NCBI GenBank assembly: GCA_964392985.1
Contig: CAYMSF010000019.1
Location: 1-64,000, forward strand
From: CAYMSF01 sp964392985
GTDB lineage: Bacteria > Verrucomicrobiota > Lentisphaeria > Victivallales > Victivallaceae
DNA: 64,000 nt
Direction of reading: 5' to 3'
Under the pieces are notes generated by a model, which saw only the letters and a list, made by a program, of their open reading frames with translations, searched no databases and had not been told where the DNA came from. How positions within the stretch are numbered: position 1 is the first letter of the stretch; the number at the start of each line of letters is the position of its first letter. The translations under genes and the position numbers were made by a program. Below, in pieces: positions 1 through 7,969 of this stretch.

Positions 1-98
1 TTGCACCGGCACGCTCCAGCTAGTCAGAAAACTGCAATTTAAACCGGCAAGCGCGTGGTTTCCCGGGCGATAAAAGCCGGGTCTTATTTCTCGAACCG

Positions 99-596
99 TT
101 GGAGTATTGGATGGAGCGGTTTATTGAAATTGTTCAGCCGTTAAAAACTGCTCCGGTAGAAACTTCTCTTGTTCGTCTGTGCCGTTTGCAGCAATTGCTG
201 GCGGAAGCGCTGCAAATTCAGGGAAAGCGCGGCGATGATACTGAGTTGATTTCATGGCGGGCTTTGGCATGCAGTCGCGTGATGGATGATAATCTGAAAA
301 ATGTATCATCGCTTGAATCCGTAGCCAAATCTTTGAATATGTCATACTCGCTTTTCCGGCAGCGATTTCTAAGGGTAACCGGGCAGTCGCCGGGAAAATT
401 CAGATCGCGGGAAATTATCCGGCGTGCTTGCTTGCAATTGTCTGAGAGTGATGACTCTATTGCATCCATCGCCGACCGGCTCGGATTTTACGATCAATTC
501 CAATTTTCCCGGCGGTTTAAAAGTGAGATTGGACTCTCTCCTTCCGCTTTTCGCCGTCAGCATTCCGGCACAAATCAAGCAAGGCGCGAACAATAA
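99..596 (+). CDS. AraC-family HTH protein, probably 5'-truncated or frameshifted
   Basis: The C-terminal ~100 residues form a double helix-turn-helix of the AraC/XylS family: SVAKSLNMSYSLFRQRF is the first HTH and SIADRLGFYDQFQFSRRFK the second, followed by the typical GLSPSAFRR end. At 165 aa it is shorter than the usual ~280-300 aa regulator and lacks a visible cupin sensor domain. The start is uncertain: TTG at 99 or ATG at 111, neither with a good ribosome site. The frame is open upstream only to a stop at 21-23, while another frame reads protein-like up to about 70, so the gene may be frameshifted or its head may lie outside the window. It converges on the UroD-like gene, ending 2 bp from that gene's stop. 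Presumably it regulates sugar genes; the target is unknown. Confidence 0.72.
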   Translation: MEYWMERFIEIVQPLKTAPVETSLVRLCRLQQLLAEALQIQGKRGDDTELISWRALACSRVMDDNLKNVSSLESVAKSLNMSYSLFRQRFLRVTGQSPGKFRSREIIRRACLQLSESDDSIASIADRLGFYDQFQFSRRFKSEIGLSPSAFRRQHSGTNQARREQ

Positions 597-598
597 GA

Positions 599-1651
599 TT
601 AAGCGTTGCCTTCGGCTTTAACCGAGCGCATTATTTCAAGCCGGCGGACATCGTTTTCTTTATCGGAACTGTAAAAGTTAAAAACAAATCTGGTTCCATG
701 CGGCGCCTGACGAATCAAAGCGGCGATTACATCATCAGAAGCATGAGTTATAAAGTGCACCGGGCTGTCTTTGCCGGAGAAGTGTTCAAGCAATGTCATG
801 TAGTCATGTTTAGCCGGCACACGGTTGAAACCATAAAAATTGGGGATTTTCTTAAAACTAGGGAACTGATGTTCGGCATCGGCGCAACAGTGCATACCCA
901 AACCCCCGAAAGTTTCCGACAAATCAATCAGTTCCGGCAGACAGAAATCTTCGAACATATCATTGCTCATAATACCGCATTCGTCGTTGGACAACCACGG
1001 TCCGAGTTCAGGAGGAACCCATGTAATCGGAAAGTGACACGGGCTTAATGTCGGGAATTCTTTTCTGAATGCCAATAAAAAAGTTTTCAGCAGTTGTGCG
1101 CATTTAGCGGACAACCGTTTGACGGCCTCAGGCTCAAGCGCCATAGAGCAGAGCAAATCCTGTTTGTTCCAGATTAGGCTGGCTGTATCAAAACCGCTTT
1201 GCAAGTCACATGGACCCAGCGGGGTTTCTGTTCCCAATTCTTTCAAAACCAGTTGTCCAAGTTCAAATACCCGTTGCAGGCATTCTGTTTTCCAGATATC
1301 CGGCACTTCAAGTTGGTCAGCCTCATCCGCGCTGTTGACCAGCGGCAAAGCGCATGGCTTACTGTCCTTGAAAGAGTGCACTTCGCAACCAAATGCTTTC
1401 GCAAAGAGATGGGTTCCGGTGAGAAGCGACGCCAATGGCACACTGTCATCATGCAATGTTTCCAGAGATTCCACCCTGCGCCGGTAATTTTCAACAACGA
1501 ATGGCACCCACTCTTTTACGGGTTTGTCTGATACGGTATAATCATCAAACATTTGCGGTATTGGCGGATGGCAGATAAAACCATGACGGTCAGCCTTGCC
1601 GGAAAGAATAGCGCGGGTAAATGCTTTGTTCTTTTCAATTAGAGAATTCAT
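599..1651 (-). CDS. Uroporphyrinogen decarboxylase (UroD)-family protein, MtaA/CmuA-like
   Basis: A 350-aa TIM-barrel protein of the UroD superfamily. The length fits, and the His-Cys pattern MHCCAD (about residues 253-258) sits where corrinoid methyltransferases of this superfamily (MtaA, CmuA) place zinc ligands. Classical HemE active-site motifs at the N-terminus are not apparent, so heme synthesis is unlikely. Such proteins are abundant in Lentisphaerota and related anaerobes, and their substrates are mostly unknown; methyl transfer or a sugar-linked role is inference. It is divergent from the AraC regulator at 1760, sharing a 108-bp AT-rich promoter region with repeated TTGATAA/TTATCAA words, which suggests control by that regulator. 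Confidence 0.75.
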   Translation of the reverse strand: MNSLIEKNKAFTRAILSGKADRHGFICHPPIPQMFDDYTVSDKPVKEWVPFVVENYRRRVESLETLHDDSVPLASLLTGTHLFAKAFGCEVHSFKDSKPCALPLVNSADEADQLEVPDIWKTECLQRVFELGQLVLKELGTETPLGPCDLQSGFDTASLIWNKQDLLCSMALEPEAVKRLSAKCAQLLKTFLLAFRKEFPTLSPCHFPITWVPPELGPWLSNDECGIMSNDMFEDFCLPELIDLSETFGGLGMHCCADAEHQFPSFKKIPNFYGFNRVPAKHDYMTLLEHFSGKDSPVHFITHASDDVIAALIRQAPHGTRFVFNFYSSDKENDVRRLEIMRSVKAEGNA

Positions 1652-1699
1652 TTAATATATTCCTTCGTTGTATTTATCCAGTTTACAGGGTATAATATA

Positions 1700-1758
1700 T
1701 TGATAAAGAGCATTATAATCCTTGATTATATTATCAACAATTAGCACAATATTATCAA
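1700..1758. promoter_or_regulatory. Divergent promoter region with TTGATAA/TTATCAA half-sites
   Basis: TTGATAA occurs at 1700-1706, a TTGAT...ATCAA inverted pair at 1722-1737, and TTATCAA at 1731-1737 and 1752-1758, all within the 108 bp between the divergent UroD-like and AraC genes. Repeated half-sites in this position are typical of AraC-family operators; assignment to the neighbouring regulator is inferred. Confidence 0.4.
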
Positions 1759-1759
1759 A

Positions 1760-2623
1760 ATGAGTGATATCTATAAATATGCTTCCGGCCCGGAGGATGT
1801 TATTATCAAGAAGGGCGTTATGACGCGGGAATCTTTTCCTCTGCATTGCCATGATTTCTGCGAAATTGCGATTATACAAAGCGGGCGGGGCGTATATACT
1901 GACAATTACGGAGAACGGCCCCTGCTGCCGGGGGATGTGTTTATTCTTCGCAAGCCGGAATTTCATGGTTTCAGCAAGTTGGAGCGGATGCATATCGTCA
2001 ATATTTGCTTTGTGCCGGAACGGTTATCGCTGCCTTACGATGAACTGAGAAAAATAAGCGGTTACAACGTGCTTTTTGAAATAGAACCGTTATTTCGCGG
2101 GGGGTTAAGTCGTGCCAGTTTGAATTTATCCCCGGAAGAGTTGCATAAACTAAACGATTATGTTAAAATAATTGAACAGGAGCAGGAGCAGCAAAAACCT
2201 GGGTACCGCATTAAATTGAAATCATTATTGCTGGATGTGATTATATTGCTGTCCCGGATATATTCTTCCGAAACGGACAGCAAAGGGACATATTGCAGTC
2301 ATTTACTCGGCGAAACCATTGCCTACATAAAAATTCATTACCGTGAAAAGCATACCCTGGACTCACTTTCACGCCGTGCCGGCATGTCCAAACCGCATTT
2401 TATCCGGATGTTCAAAAAAATTACCGGACTGCCACCGGTTGATTATATTAACCAGACGAGAATTGACCAGGCATGTAAATTGTTAGGCAGAGATGAATAC
2501 AGTATTGCCCGGGTAGCGACTGAATCCGGTTTCCCTGACAGCAACTATTTCAGTCGCACTTTCAAAAAACATCTTGGAATGTCGCCGCGTCAATATGTCA
2601 ATTCCTATCTGAAGCCCGGTTAA
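1760..2623 (+). CDS. AraC-family transcriptional regulator with cupin sensor domain
   Basis: A 287-aa regulator of full family length. The N-terminal ~100 residues look like an AraC-type cupin: ESFPLHCHDFCEIAIIQSG followed by LLPGDVFILRKPEFHGF. The C-terminal ~100 residues carry two HTH motifs (SLSRRAGMSKPHFIRMFKK and RVATESGFPDSNYFSRTFKK) and end in GMSPRQY. The ATG at 1760 starts the cupin correctly although no strong Shine-Dalgarno is visible. It is divergent from the UroD-like gene at 599-1651 and probably controls it together with itself. The ligand, likely a sugar or small polyol, cannot be told from sequence. Confidence 0.88.
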   Translation: MSDIYKYASGPEDVIIKKGVMTRESFPLHCHDFCEIAIIQSGRGVYTDNYGERPLLPGDVFILRKPEFHGFSKLERMHIVNICFVPERLSLPYDELRKISGYNVLFEIEPLFRGGLSRASLNLSPEELHKLNDYVKIIEQEQEQQKPGYRIKLKSLLLDVIILLSRIYSSETDSKGTYCSHLLGETIAYIKIHYREKHTLDSLSRRAGMSKPHFIRMFKKITGLPPVDYINQTRIDQACKLLGRDEYSIARVATESGFPDSNYFSRTFKKHLGMSPRQYVNSYLKPG

Positions 2624-2645
2624 CGCTTTACAAAACAGTATCAGT

Positions 2646-3908
2646 CTAGCGCAAAACTCTGGCATAAAGACATTTAAGGTAATGAGATTCCTTGAATTTA
2701 GCCGGGTGGTCAACGGCGTGATCAGTGCGTTGCAACTCCTCAAGCGGTTTGCCGGCGGATGACGCGGTTTGGTGTACAACATCAAAAAGTTCGTCAGCAT
2801 TAACCCGGCTGGAGCATGAAGCGAAAACAAGTGTGCCATTTTTCCGGATAAGCTTTACTGCGGCCTGAGCCAGACGGGCGTAAGATTTCATCGCCGTCAT
2901 ATTTTCCGCCACGGATTTAGCAAATGACGGAGGATCGACGACGACAATGTCGAATATTTTTTTCTCTTTTTCAAGCTTTTCCATTACCGCAAAGGCGTCG
3001 CCGGAAATTCCAATGTGCCGGCACGAGACGATATTAATATCTTTGCTGTTCAGCGTAAAATTATGATTGGCGGCAGCGATGGCGTGTTTGTTGATATCAA
3101 CACTGTAAACTTCTTTCGCGCCAGTCCGCGCAGCATAGAGTGAAAATCCTCCGGAATACGAAAATAAATTAAGGAATCTTTCACATCCTTTAGATAACTC
3201 GCCAACCCTGGCGCGATTATCGCGCTGATCAAGAAAAAATCCGGTTTTCTGTCCGGATTTCACATCAGCCTCAAAAATTATTCCATTTTCCAAAAACTGT
3301 ACGGTCCCGTCCCAATCCGGAGAATCTGAAGTAAACAGGGTGCCGTCAACCAACCCGCGTCTTATTTCTTCCGGCATGCGTTGGATTTCCCGTGAAAAAC
3401 GCACCGCCAACCGCCGGAGTTCAGGATAAAGTTCAAAAATAGTGTCGGCAATATCACCAAGCCAGGGAATAAATGCCGGAGTGTAAACTTTCAGCACTAA
3501 CACGTCGGCATACTTGTCGGCGACCAGACCGGGGAAAGCGTCTGACTCACCGTTTAATAATCGCCATGCGGTGATGCCGGGAGGAATTTTTCCTTCCCGC
3601 AGTATTTTAGCTTCACGGCATAGTTGTCGAAAAAGATCTGTTCCAACTGGAATTTTTGAAGCGCCAAATGAAAGAATCTTCACTCTTACCGGCGAATACG
3701 GATCGTATAGCCCGGCGCCGAGAACGGACTTATTGTCATCGAAAACAACCGCAATCTCTCCCGAAGCGCCGTCGCGGGAAATTTTTCCAATCGAATCTTC
3801 AAACAGCCAGGGGTGTCCCCGACGCAAAGCCTGCGCGCCTTTAGTCTTAACTTTGACGGCAATTCTGTGCAATGAATCACCCCGTGGTAAATTATGCGGC
3901 AATATCAT
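2646..3908 (-). CDS. rlmI: Class I SAM-dependent rRNA (cytosine-C5) methyltransferase, RlmI-like
   Basis: A 420-aa cytoplasmic enzyme of the RlmI/YccW family, which methylates a cytosine in 23S rRNA. The N-terminal PUA-like part contains GHPWLFEDSI (about 30-40). The Rossmann methyltransferase core shows GFFLDQRDN, the SAM-binding stretch FLNLFSYSGGFSLYAARTG, an acidic VDI after strand 2, and the VVVDPPSFAKS motif IV. A catalytic-type cysteine occurs in FASCSS. Length matches the family. The rRNA position modified is inferred by family only. It lies downstream of the binding-protein gene on the same strand with a 98-bp gap and may be transcribed alone. Confidence 0.85.
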   Translation of the reverse strand: MILPHNLPRGDSLHRIAVKVKTKGAQALRRGHPWLFEDSIGKISRDGASGEIAVVFDDNKSVLGAGLYDPYSPVRVKILSFGASKIPVGTDLFRQLCREAKILREGKIPPGITAWRLLNGESDAFPGLVADKYADVLVLKVYTPAFIPWLGDIADTIFELYPELRRLAVRFSREIQRMPEEIRRGLVDGTLFTSDSPDWDGTVQFLENGIIFEADVKSGQKTGFFLDQRDNRARVGELSKGCERFLNLFSYSGGFSLYAARTGAKEVYSVDINKHAIAAANHNFTLNSKDINIVSCRHIGISGDAFAVMEKLEKEKKIFDIVVVDPPSFAKSVAENMTAMKSYARLAQAAVKLIRKNGTLVFASCSSRVNADELFDVVHQTASSAGKPLEELQRTDHAVDHPAKFKESHYLKCLYARVLR

Positions 3909-4006
3909 TCCAGTCCTGTAGATAGCGATGTTATGGTGTGTTGCATTTCGACAGGGTACAATCCGTGCGGTTGGCGCTCAAGGTTTGTTGTCGCGCTTTG
4001 CCGGGA

Positions 4007-5203
4007 TTATTTTACAGCATCGTCAGGCTCAATGGCCGTAACAAATTCCGGACCATAGCCACCAGTTTCCAGCTTAACAATTTCTTTGATAAAGATAGTT
4101 TTGATGGCATTACGTTCAGAGTTGATGCTAATATTTCCGGTTACGCCAGGGTAATTACTGATTTTATAAAGCCCTTTGCGGATATCGGAATCGAATACGC
4201 TGTTTTTGACGGCTTCGGCGATAATTCCGACGGTATCATAGCCCTGAGCTTGACACAACGTTGGTTCAAGTCTTGTTTGCTGCTTAATTATGGCGAGAAA
4301 TTTGCGAGTCTGTGGAGTGTCGTAACTTACGGCAAACATTGTACTGTAAAAACATTTTCCCGGCAAAGGCGAAATTTGTTCCAGGACAGACTTTTCATCC
4401 CAGCCGTCGCCACCGAAAATACAACCGCGGTAGCCAAGTTCGCGGGCTTCCTTGATCATTGTAGCAGTCTCTTCCTGATATGCCGGAATGAAAATACCGT
4501 CAACGCCGGCATCCATAATTTTTTGTAATTGCGGAATAAATGTTTTAGCGTTGCGGTTATAACCTTCTTTGGCAACGACTTTGCCACCGTTTTCAGCGAT
4601 TGAATCGCAGGTGGCTTTGCCGAGGTCACGGCTGTAGGTGCCGTCCTCATCCATATTCAGCATCACGCCGATTTTCGTCAACTTTTTATGTTTGACGGCG
4701 TAATGTCCGAGAATCTTGCCCTGATAGGAATCAGAGAAACAACTGCGGAAAACATATTCGTTACGCTCTGTAATCAAATCATTCGTAGCCGTTGGCGCTA
4801 CCACGGTGATCTTATACTTTTCCGCGTCGGCCTTCAACGATAACGTTGATGCGGTGGAATAGGCTCCGATAACGATATAAATCTTGCTGTCGGCCATTTT
4901 TCGCATGGCAACAGCGGTCTTATTGGCCTTGCTTTCGTTGTCCAGCAAGGTCAGTTTCAGCTTTCTGCCTTCGATTCCGCCGGCCTTGTTGATTTCATCA
5001 ATCTTAAGGTTAATACCATAGAGCAACTCTTTGCCGTAGCTTTTAAACTCTCCGCTCATTGGCAGGATTGCGCCGATATTTACAGCTTTAGGTTCCGTTA
5101 GCGACGGCAATGTCTTTGGTGGCGGTAGAACGGTGCAGCCGCAGATAAATATTAATAATGCAGAAAGCGACTGTAAATAGAACAAAAATTTCAATGACTT
5201 CAT
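4007..5203 (-). CDS. Branched-chain amino acid-type ABC transporter substrate-binding lipoprotein
   Basis: A type I periplasmic binding protein of the LivJ/LivK (Peripla_BP_6) family. I place the start at the ATG at 5203, preceded by AAGGAG, rather than at an upstream start at 5299; this gives a signal peptide with a lipobox-like ICGC, so the mature protein is likely lipid-anchored outside the inner membrane. The first ligand-domain motif is VNIGAILPMSGEFKSYGKE, then NKAGGIEGRKLKL and the VIGAYSTAST stretch. About 398 aa, normal for the family. No permease or ATPase genes are adjacent, so it is an orphan binding protein whose transporter lies elsewhere, or it serves a sensory role. Substrate unknown; this family also binds amides, urea and aromatics. 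Confidence 0.85.
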   Translation of the reverse strand: MKSLKFLFYLQSLSALLIFICGCTVLPPPKTLPSLTEPKAVNIGAILPMSGEFKSYGKELLYGINLKIDEINKAGGIEGRKLKLTLLDNESKANKTAVAMRKMADSKIYIVIGAYSTASTLSLKADAEKYKITVVAPTATNDLITERNEYVFRSCFSDSYQGKILGHYAVKHKKLTKIGVMLNMDEDGTYSRDLGKATCDSIAENGGKVVAKEGYNRNAKTFIPQLQKIMDAGVDGIFIPAYQEETATMIKEARELGYRGCIFGGDGWDEKSVLEQISPLPGKCFYSTMFAVSYDTPQTRKFLAIIKQQTRLEPTLCQAQGYDTVGIIAEAVKNSVFDSDIRKGLYKISNYPGVTGNISINSERNAIKTIFIKEIVKLETGGYGPEFVTAIEPDDAVK

Positions 5204-5374
5204 GTTTCGTCTCCTTGGAAAAACCGTTATTGATTTCATTGCATACATCGCAGTCTTACAGCTTCTTGCGTTTTTAACATAACAATATAACAATATCACA
5301 TCTTTATAACAATTACAAAAAACACCGGTAATAATGCAAAAAATTTTTTTGTCAGGATAGAAAACAGTTGAAAT

Positions 5375-6673
5375 TTACAAATCACGACTGACGCGCATTG
5401 AACAAAAATCCGGACCGCACATGGTACAGAAATGGTCACCCTTGTGTTCCGTATCTTTATCCTGATTCATTTCCGCCATGGCCTGGTTGCGGAATTCTCT
5501 GGCCCGTTCCGGGTCAAGCGCCAGTTCAAACTGTTTTTCCCAGTCAAAATCTGCTCTGGCACGGCTGATGGCGTCATCACGATCGCGGGCTCCGGGAAGT
5601 TTTCTGGCGACATCGGCGGCGTGGGCCGCGATTTTATAGGCGATTACACCATTTCTGACATCTTCACTGTTCGGTAAACCGAGATGTTCCTTGGGGGTTA
5701 CATAGCAAAGCATGGCAGCGCCATAGAAAGCGCCCATAGTCGCGCCGATGGCGCTGGTAATGTGGTCATAGCCCGGGGCACAATCAATAACTACCGGACC
5801 GAGAATGTAAAATGGGGCTCCAGCGCAAATTTCATCTTCTTTCTTCATATTCATTTCAATTTGATCAAATGGGACGTGTCCCGGGCCTTCAACCATTGCC
5901 TGCACTCCGGCGTTACGACAACGGGCAACCAGTTCTCCCAAAACGGCAAGTTCGGCAAATTGGGCTTCATCAGACGCGTCGGCGAGGCAACCGGGCCTTA
6001 GTCCGTCGCCAAGAGACAACGTAACGTCATATTGGGCGCAAATTTCCAGTATGCTGTCAAAATTAGTATAAAAAGGGTTTTCCTGTTGATGTTCCTGCAT
6101 CCATTTGGCGAGAATGGCGCCGCCGCGACTGACAATTCTCAGCATTCTTTTCTTTGCCATTGGAATATGACTGCGGAGTAAACCGGCGTGAATAGTCATA
6201 TAGTCAACGCCTTGCTCCGCCTGCTCCCGGATTACTTCCAGAATCAACTCCCCGGAAAGTTTATTGGCGCCGCCAACTTTGGCGAGAGCTTCATAGACTG
6301 GCACTGTGCCGATTGGAACGGTGCTGTTGGCAATAATCGTCTGACGGATATTGACAATATTGGCGCCGGTACTTAAATCCATTACGGTATCAGCGCCATA
6401 CTTCAAAGCGGCGTGTAATTTTTCCAATTCCTGTTTCGGGCAGCTCGAAAGAGACGAATTGCCGATATTGGCGTTGATTTTAGTGCAGAGTGATTTGCCG
6501 ATGCCGATGGGACTTAAAGATGAATGACGAATATTTGCCGGAATGACAATTGTGCCGGCGGCAACCTCTGCCCGGATTGATTCAGGGGTACGCTTTTCTT
6601 TATCTGCCACGGTTAGCATTGCCGTCGTAATCTCTCCGGCTTTAGCCCGGGCGGATTGAGTGATATTATTCAC
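5375..6673 (-). CDS. thiC: Phosphomethylpyrimidine synthase ThiC
   Basis: A radical SAM enzyme that converts 5-aminoimidazole ribotide into the HMP-P pyrimidine of thiamine. The 432-aa protein has the ThiC barrel (MDLSTG, SLGDGLRPG, EGPGHVPFDQI, DCAPGYDHI) and the C-terminal [4Fe-4S] motif with Cys416, Cys419 and Cys424, ending in the family-typical SMR(V)SRDL. It is the shorter bacterial form without the long N-terminal extension. Its ATG overlaps the waaA stop by 4 bp (ATGA), so it is translated with waaA in a glmS-waaA-thiC order. I see no TPP riboswitch in front of it, as expected for an internal operon gene. Confidence 0.97.
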   Translation of the reverse strand: MNNITQSARAKAGEITTAMLTVADKEKRTPESIRAEVAAGTIVIPANIRHSSLSPIGIGKSLCTKINANIGNSSLSSCPKQELEKLHAALKYGADTVMDLSTGANIVNIRQTIIANSTVPIGTVPVYEALAKVGGANKLSGELILEVIREQAEQGVDYMTIHAGLLRSHIPMAKKRMLRIVSRGGAILAKWMQEHQQENPFYTNFDSILEICAQYDVTLSLGDGLRPGCLADASDEAQFAELAVLGELVARCRNAGVQAMVEGPGHVPFDQIEMNMKKEDEICAGAPFYILGPVVIDCAPGYDHITSAIGATMGAFYGAAMLCYVTPKEHLGLPNSEDVRNGVIAYKIAAHAADVARKLPGARDRDDAISRARADFDWEKQFELALDPERAREFRNQAMAEMNQDKDTEHKGDHFCTMCGPDFCSMRVSRDL

Positions 6674-7941
6674 AATAATTTCTCCAGTGAGTTGATGGTT
6701 TGAATTACTGCGCCGCGATGTTCGGTAATGGCCGCGAAGGCATTGGCGCCAAGTCTTTGTTGTTGTTCAGGGTCATTAAATAATGTACGAATTGCTGGCG
6801 CCAAGTCATCATCATTTTCAACCGTCAACAACGCCTGATGTTTTGTCAGCGTATCCATGACAAAACGAAAATTTTTCAGAGTTGCCCCGGTGATAATGGG
6901 TTTGGCGAGCAAGGCCGGTTCTATCAAATTATGTCCTTCATCGTGTCCGGCAAGGCTTTTGCCCATAATGACGGCATCAGATTGACGGATGAATGAGAGC
7001 ATTTCGCCAGTAGTATCGGCAAGCAGGCAATCCGCATTTTCCGGGTTTGCCGCTGCTGTCCGGCGCGCAAAGGTAATGTCCACTCTTTTCAACATGGCGG
7101 CAATTTCCTGACCGCGTTCGGCGTGTCGCGGAATAATCACCAGCTTCACGTCACGGTGTTCCTTGCGCAACTTCAGCCAGGCACCGGCAATTAATTCCTC
7201 TTCGCCCGGATGCGTACTCGCCGCCAGCAAAACGCGGAATGGCGTACTGCCAAAATAGCGGCAAAGGTCAATCTCCGGCAGGTTTTCCGGGATAGGCTGG
7301 TCAAATTTCATATTTCCGCAGACGGTCAACGGGGCATCCGGCGCGACTTTGCAGTAGCGTTGCCGGTCAAGTTCAGTCTGAACACAGATGAGATTGAATT
7401 TTTCCAGTAACGGACGGAAGAAAATGCGGAAACGGTAATAACCGCGGGATGATTTATCCGACATTCTGGCATTTACGAGCGCCAACTTTGCTCCGCGTCT
7501 TACGGCTTCGCTGATCATTTCCGGCCAGATTTCCGTTTCCAGAATTACCAGCATCGAGGGTTTTAATAAAGAAAAGACCCGGCGGACTATAAAGATCAGG
7601 TCAATCGGGGAAAAAAATACGACAACATTTTCCGGCGCTTTTTCCATTGCCAGCGCCTGACCGGTAGTTGTGGTCGTGGACAAAACAAATTTGCGTTCAG
7701 GGTGAAGTTCCTGCCATTTTTTCAGCAGAGACAGTGCCACCATCGTTTCGCCGACACTGACCGCATGAATCCATACTGCGCCGTGAGAAGAACGTAACGC
7801 TTCACGTTTCTCCTTGGAAAATATTGCGAAGCGTTCAGCAAATGTCCGTTTCTGTCCCGGGCGCCGGATAAGTTTAATGACAATGCCGGGAATAAACAGC
7901 AGAAATATCAGCGGAAACAGTAAATTATAAAACAACAGCAT
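6670..7941 (-). CDS. waaA: 3-deoxy-D-manno-octulosonic acid (Kdo) transferase WaaA
   Basis: A membrane-anchored GT30 glycosyltransferase that attaches Kdo from CMP-Kdo to lipid IVA in LPS synthesis. It has an N-terminal membrane segment (residues ~1-25), then GAVWIHAVSVGE containing the catalytic glutamate, LSTTTTTGQ, and ILETEIWPEM in the N-terminal glycosyltransferase domain. The C-terminal domain carries AASTHPGEEELI and the nucleotide-binding GHNLIEPALLAKPIITG. The 423-aa length is standard. It indicates a Gram-negative outer membrane. It follows glmS by 28 bp and overlaps thiC by 4 bp. Confidence 0.96.
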   Translation of the reverse strand: MLLFYNLLFPLIFLLFIPGIVIKLIRRPGQKRTFAERFAIFSKEKREALRSSHGAVWIHAVSVGETMVALSLLKKWQELHPERKFVLSTTTTTGQALAMEKAPENVVVFFSPIDLIFIVRRVFSLLKPSMLVILETEIWPEMISEAVRRGAKLALVNARMSDKSSRGYYRFRIFFRPLLEKFNLICVQTELDRQRYCKVAPDAPLTVCGNMKFDQPIPENLPEIDLCRYFGSTPFRVLLAASTHPGEEELIAGAWLKLRKEHRDVKLVIIPRHAERGQEIAAMLKRVDITFARRTAAANPENADCLLADTTGEMLSFIRQSDAVIMGKSLAGHDEGHNLIEPALLAKPIITGATLKNFRFVMDTLTKHQALLTVENDDDLAPAIRTLFNDPEQQQRLGANAFAAITEHRGAVIQTINSLEKLL

Positions 7942-7969
7942 TCTTTTTCTCTTATTTTGTCGCGACGGG

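Noticed and set aside
1119..1531. Plus-strand frames opposite the first UroD-like gene
   Set aside because: Their translations have no coding character and mirror a well-supported minus-strand gene.
5375..6760. TPP riboswitch expected near thiC
   Set aside because: thiC is internal to the waaA-thiC pair with a 4-bp overlap; there is no space for a riboswitch and none of its conserved core is seen.
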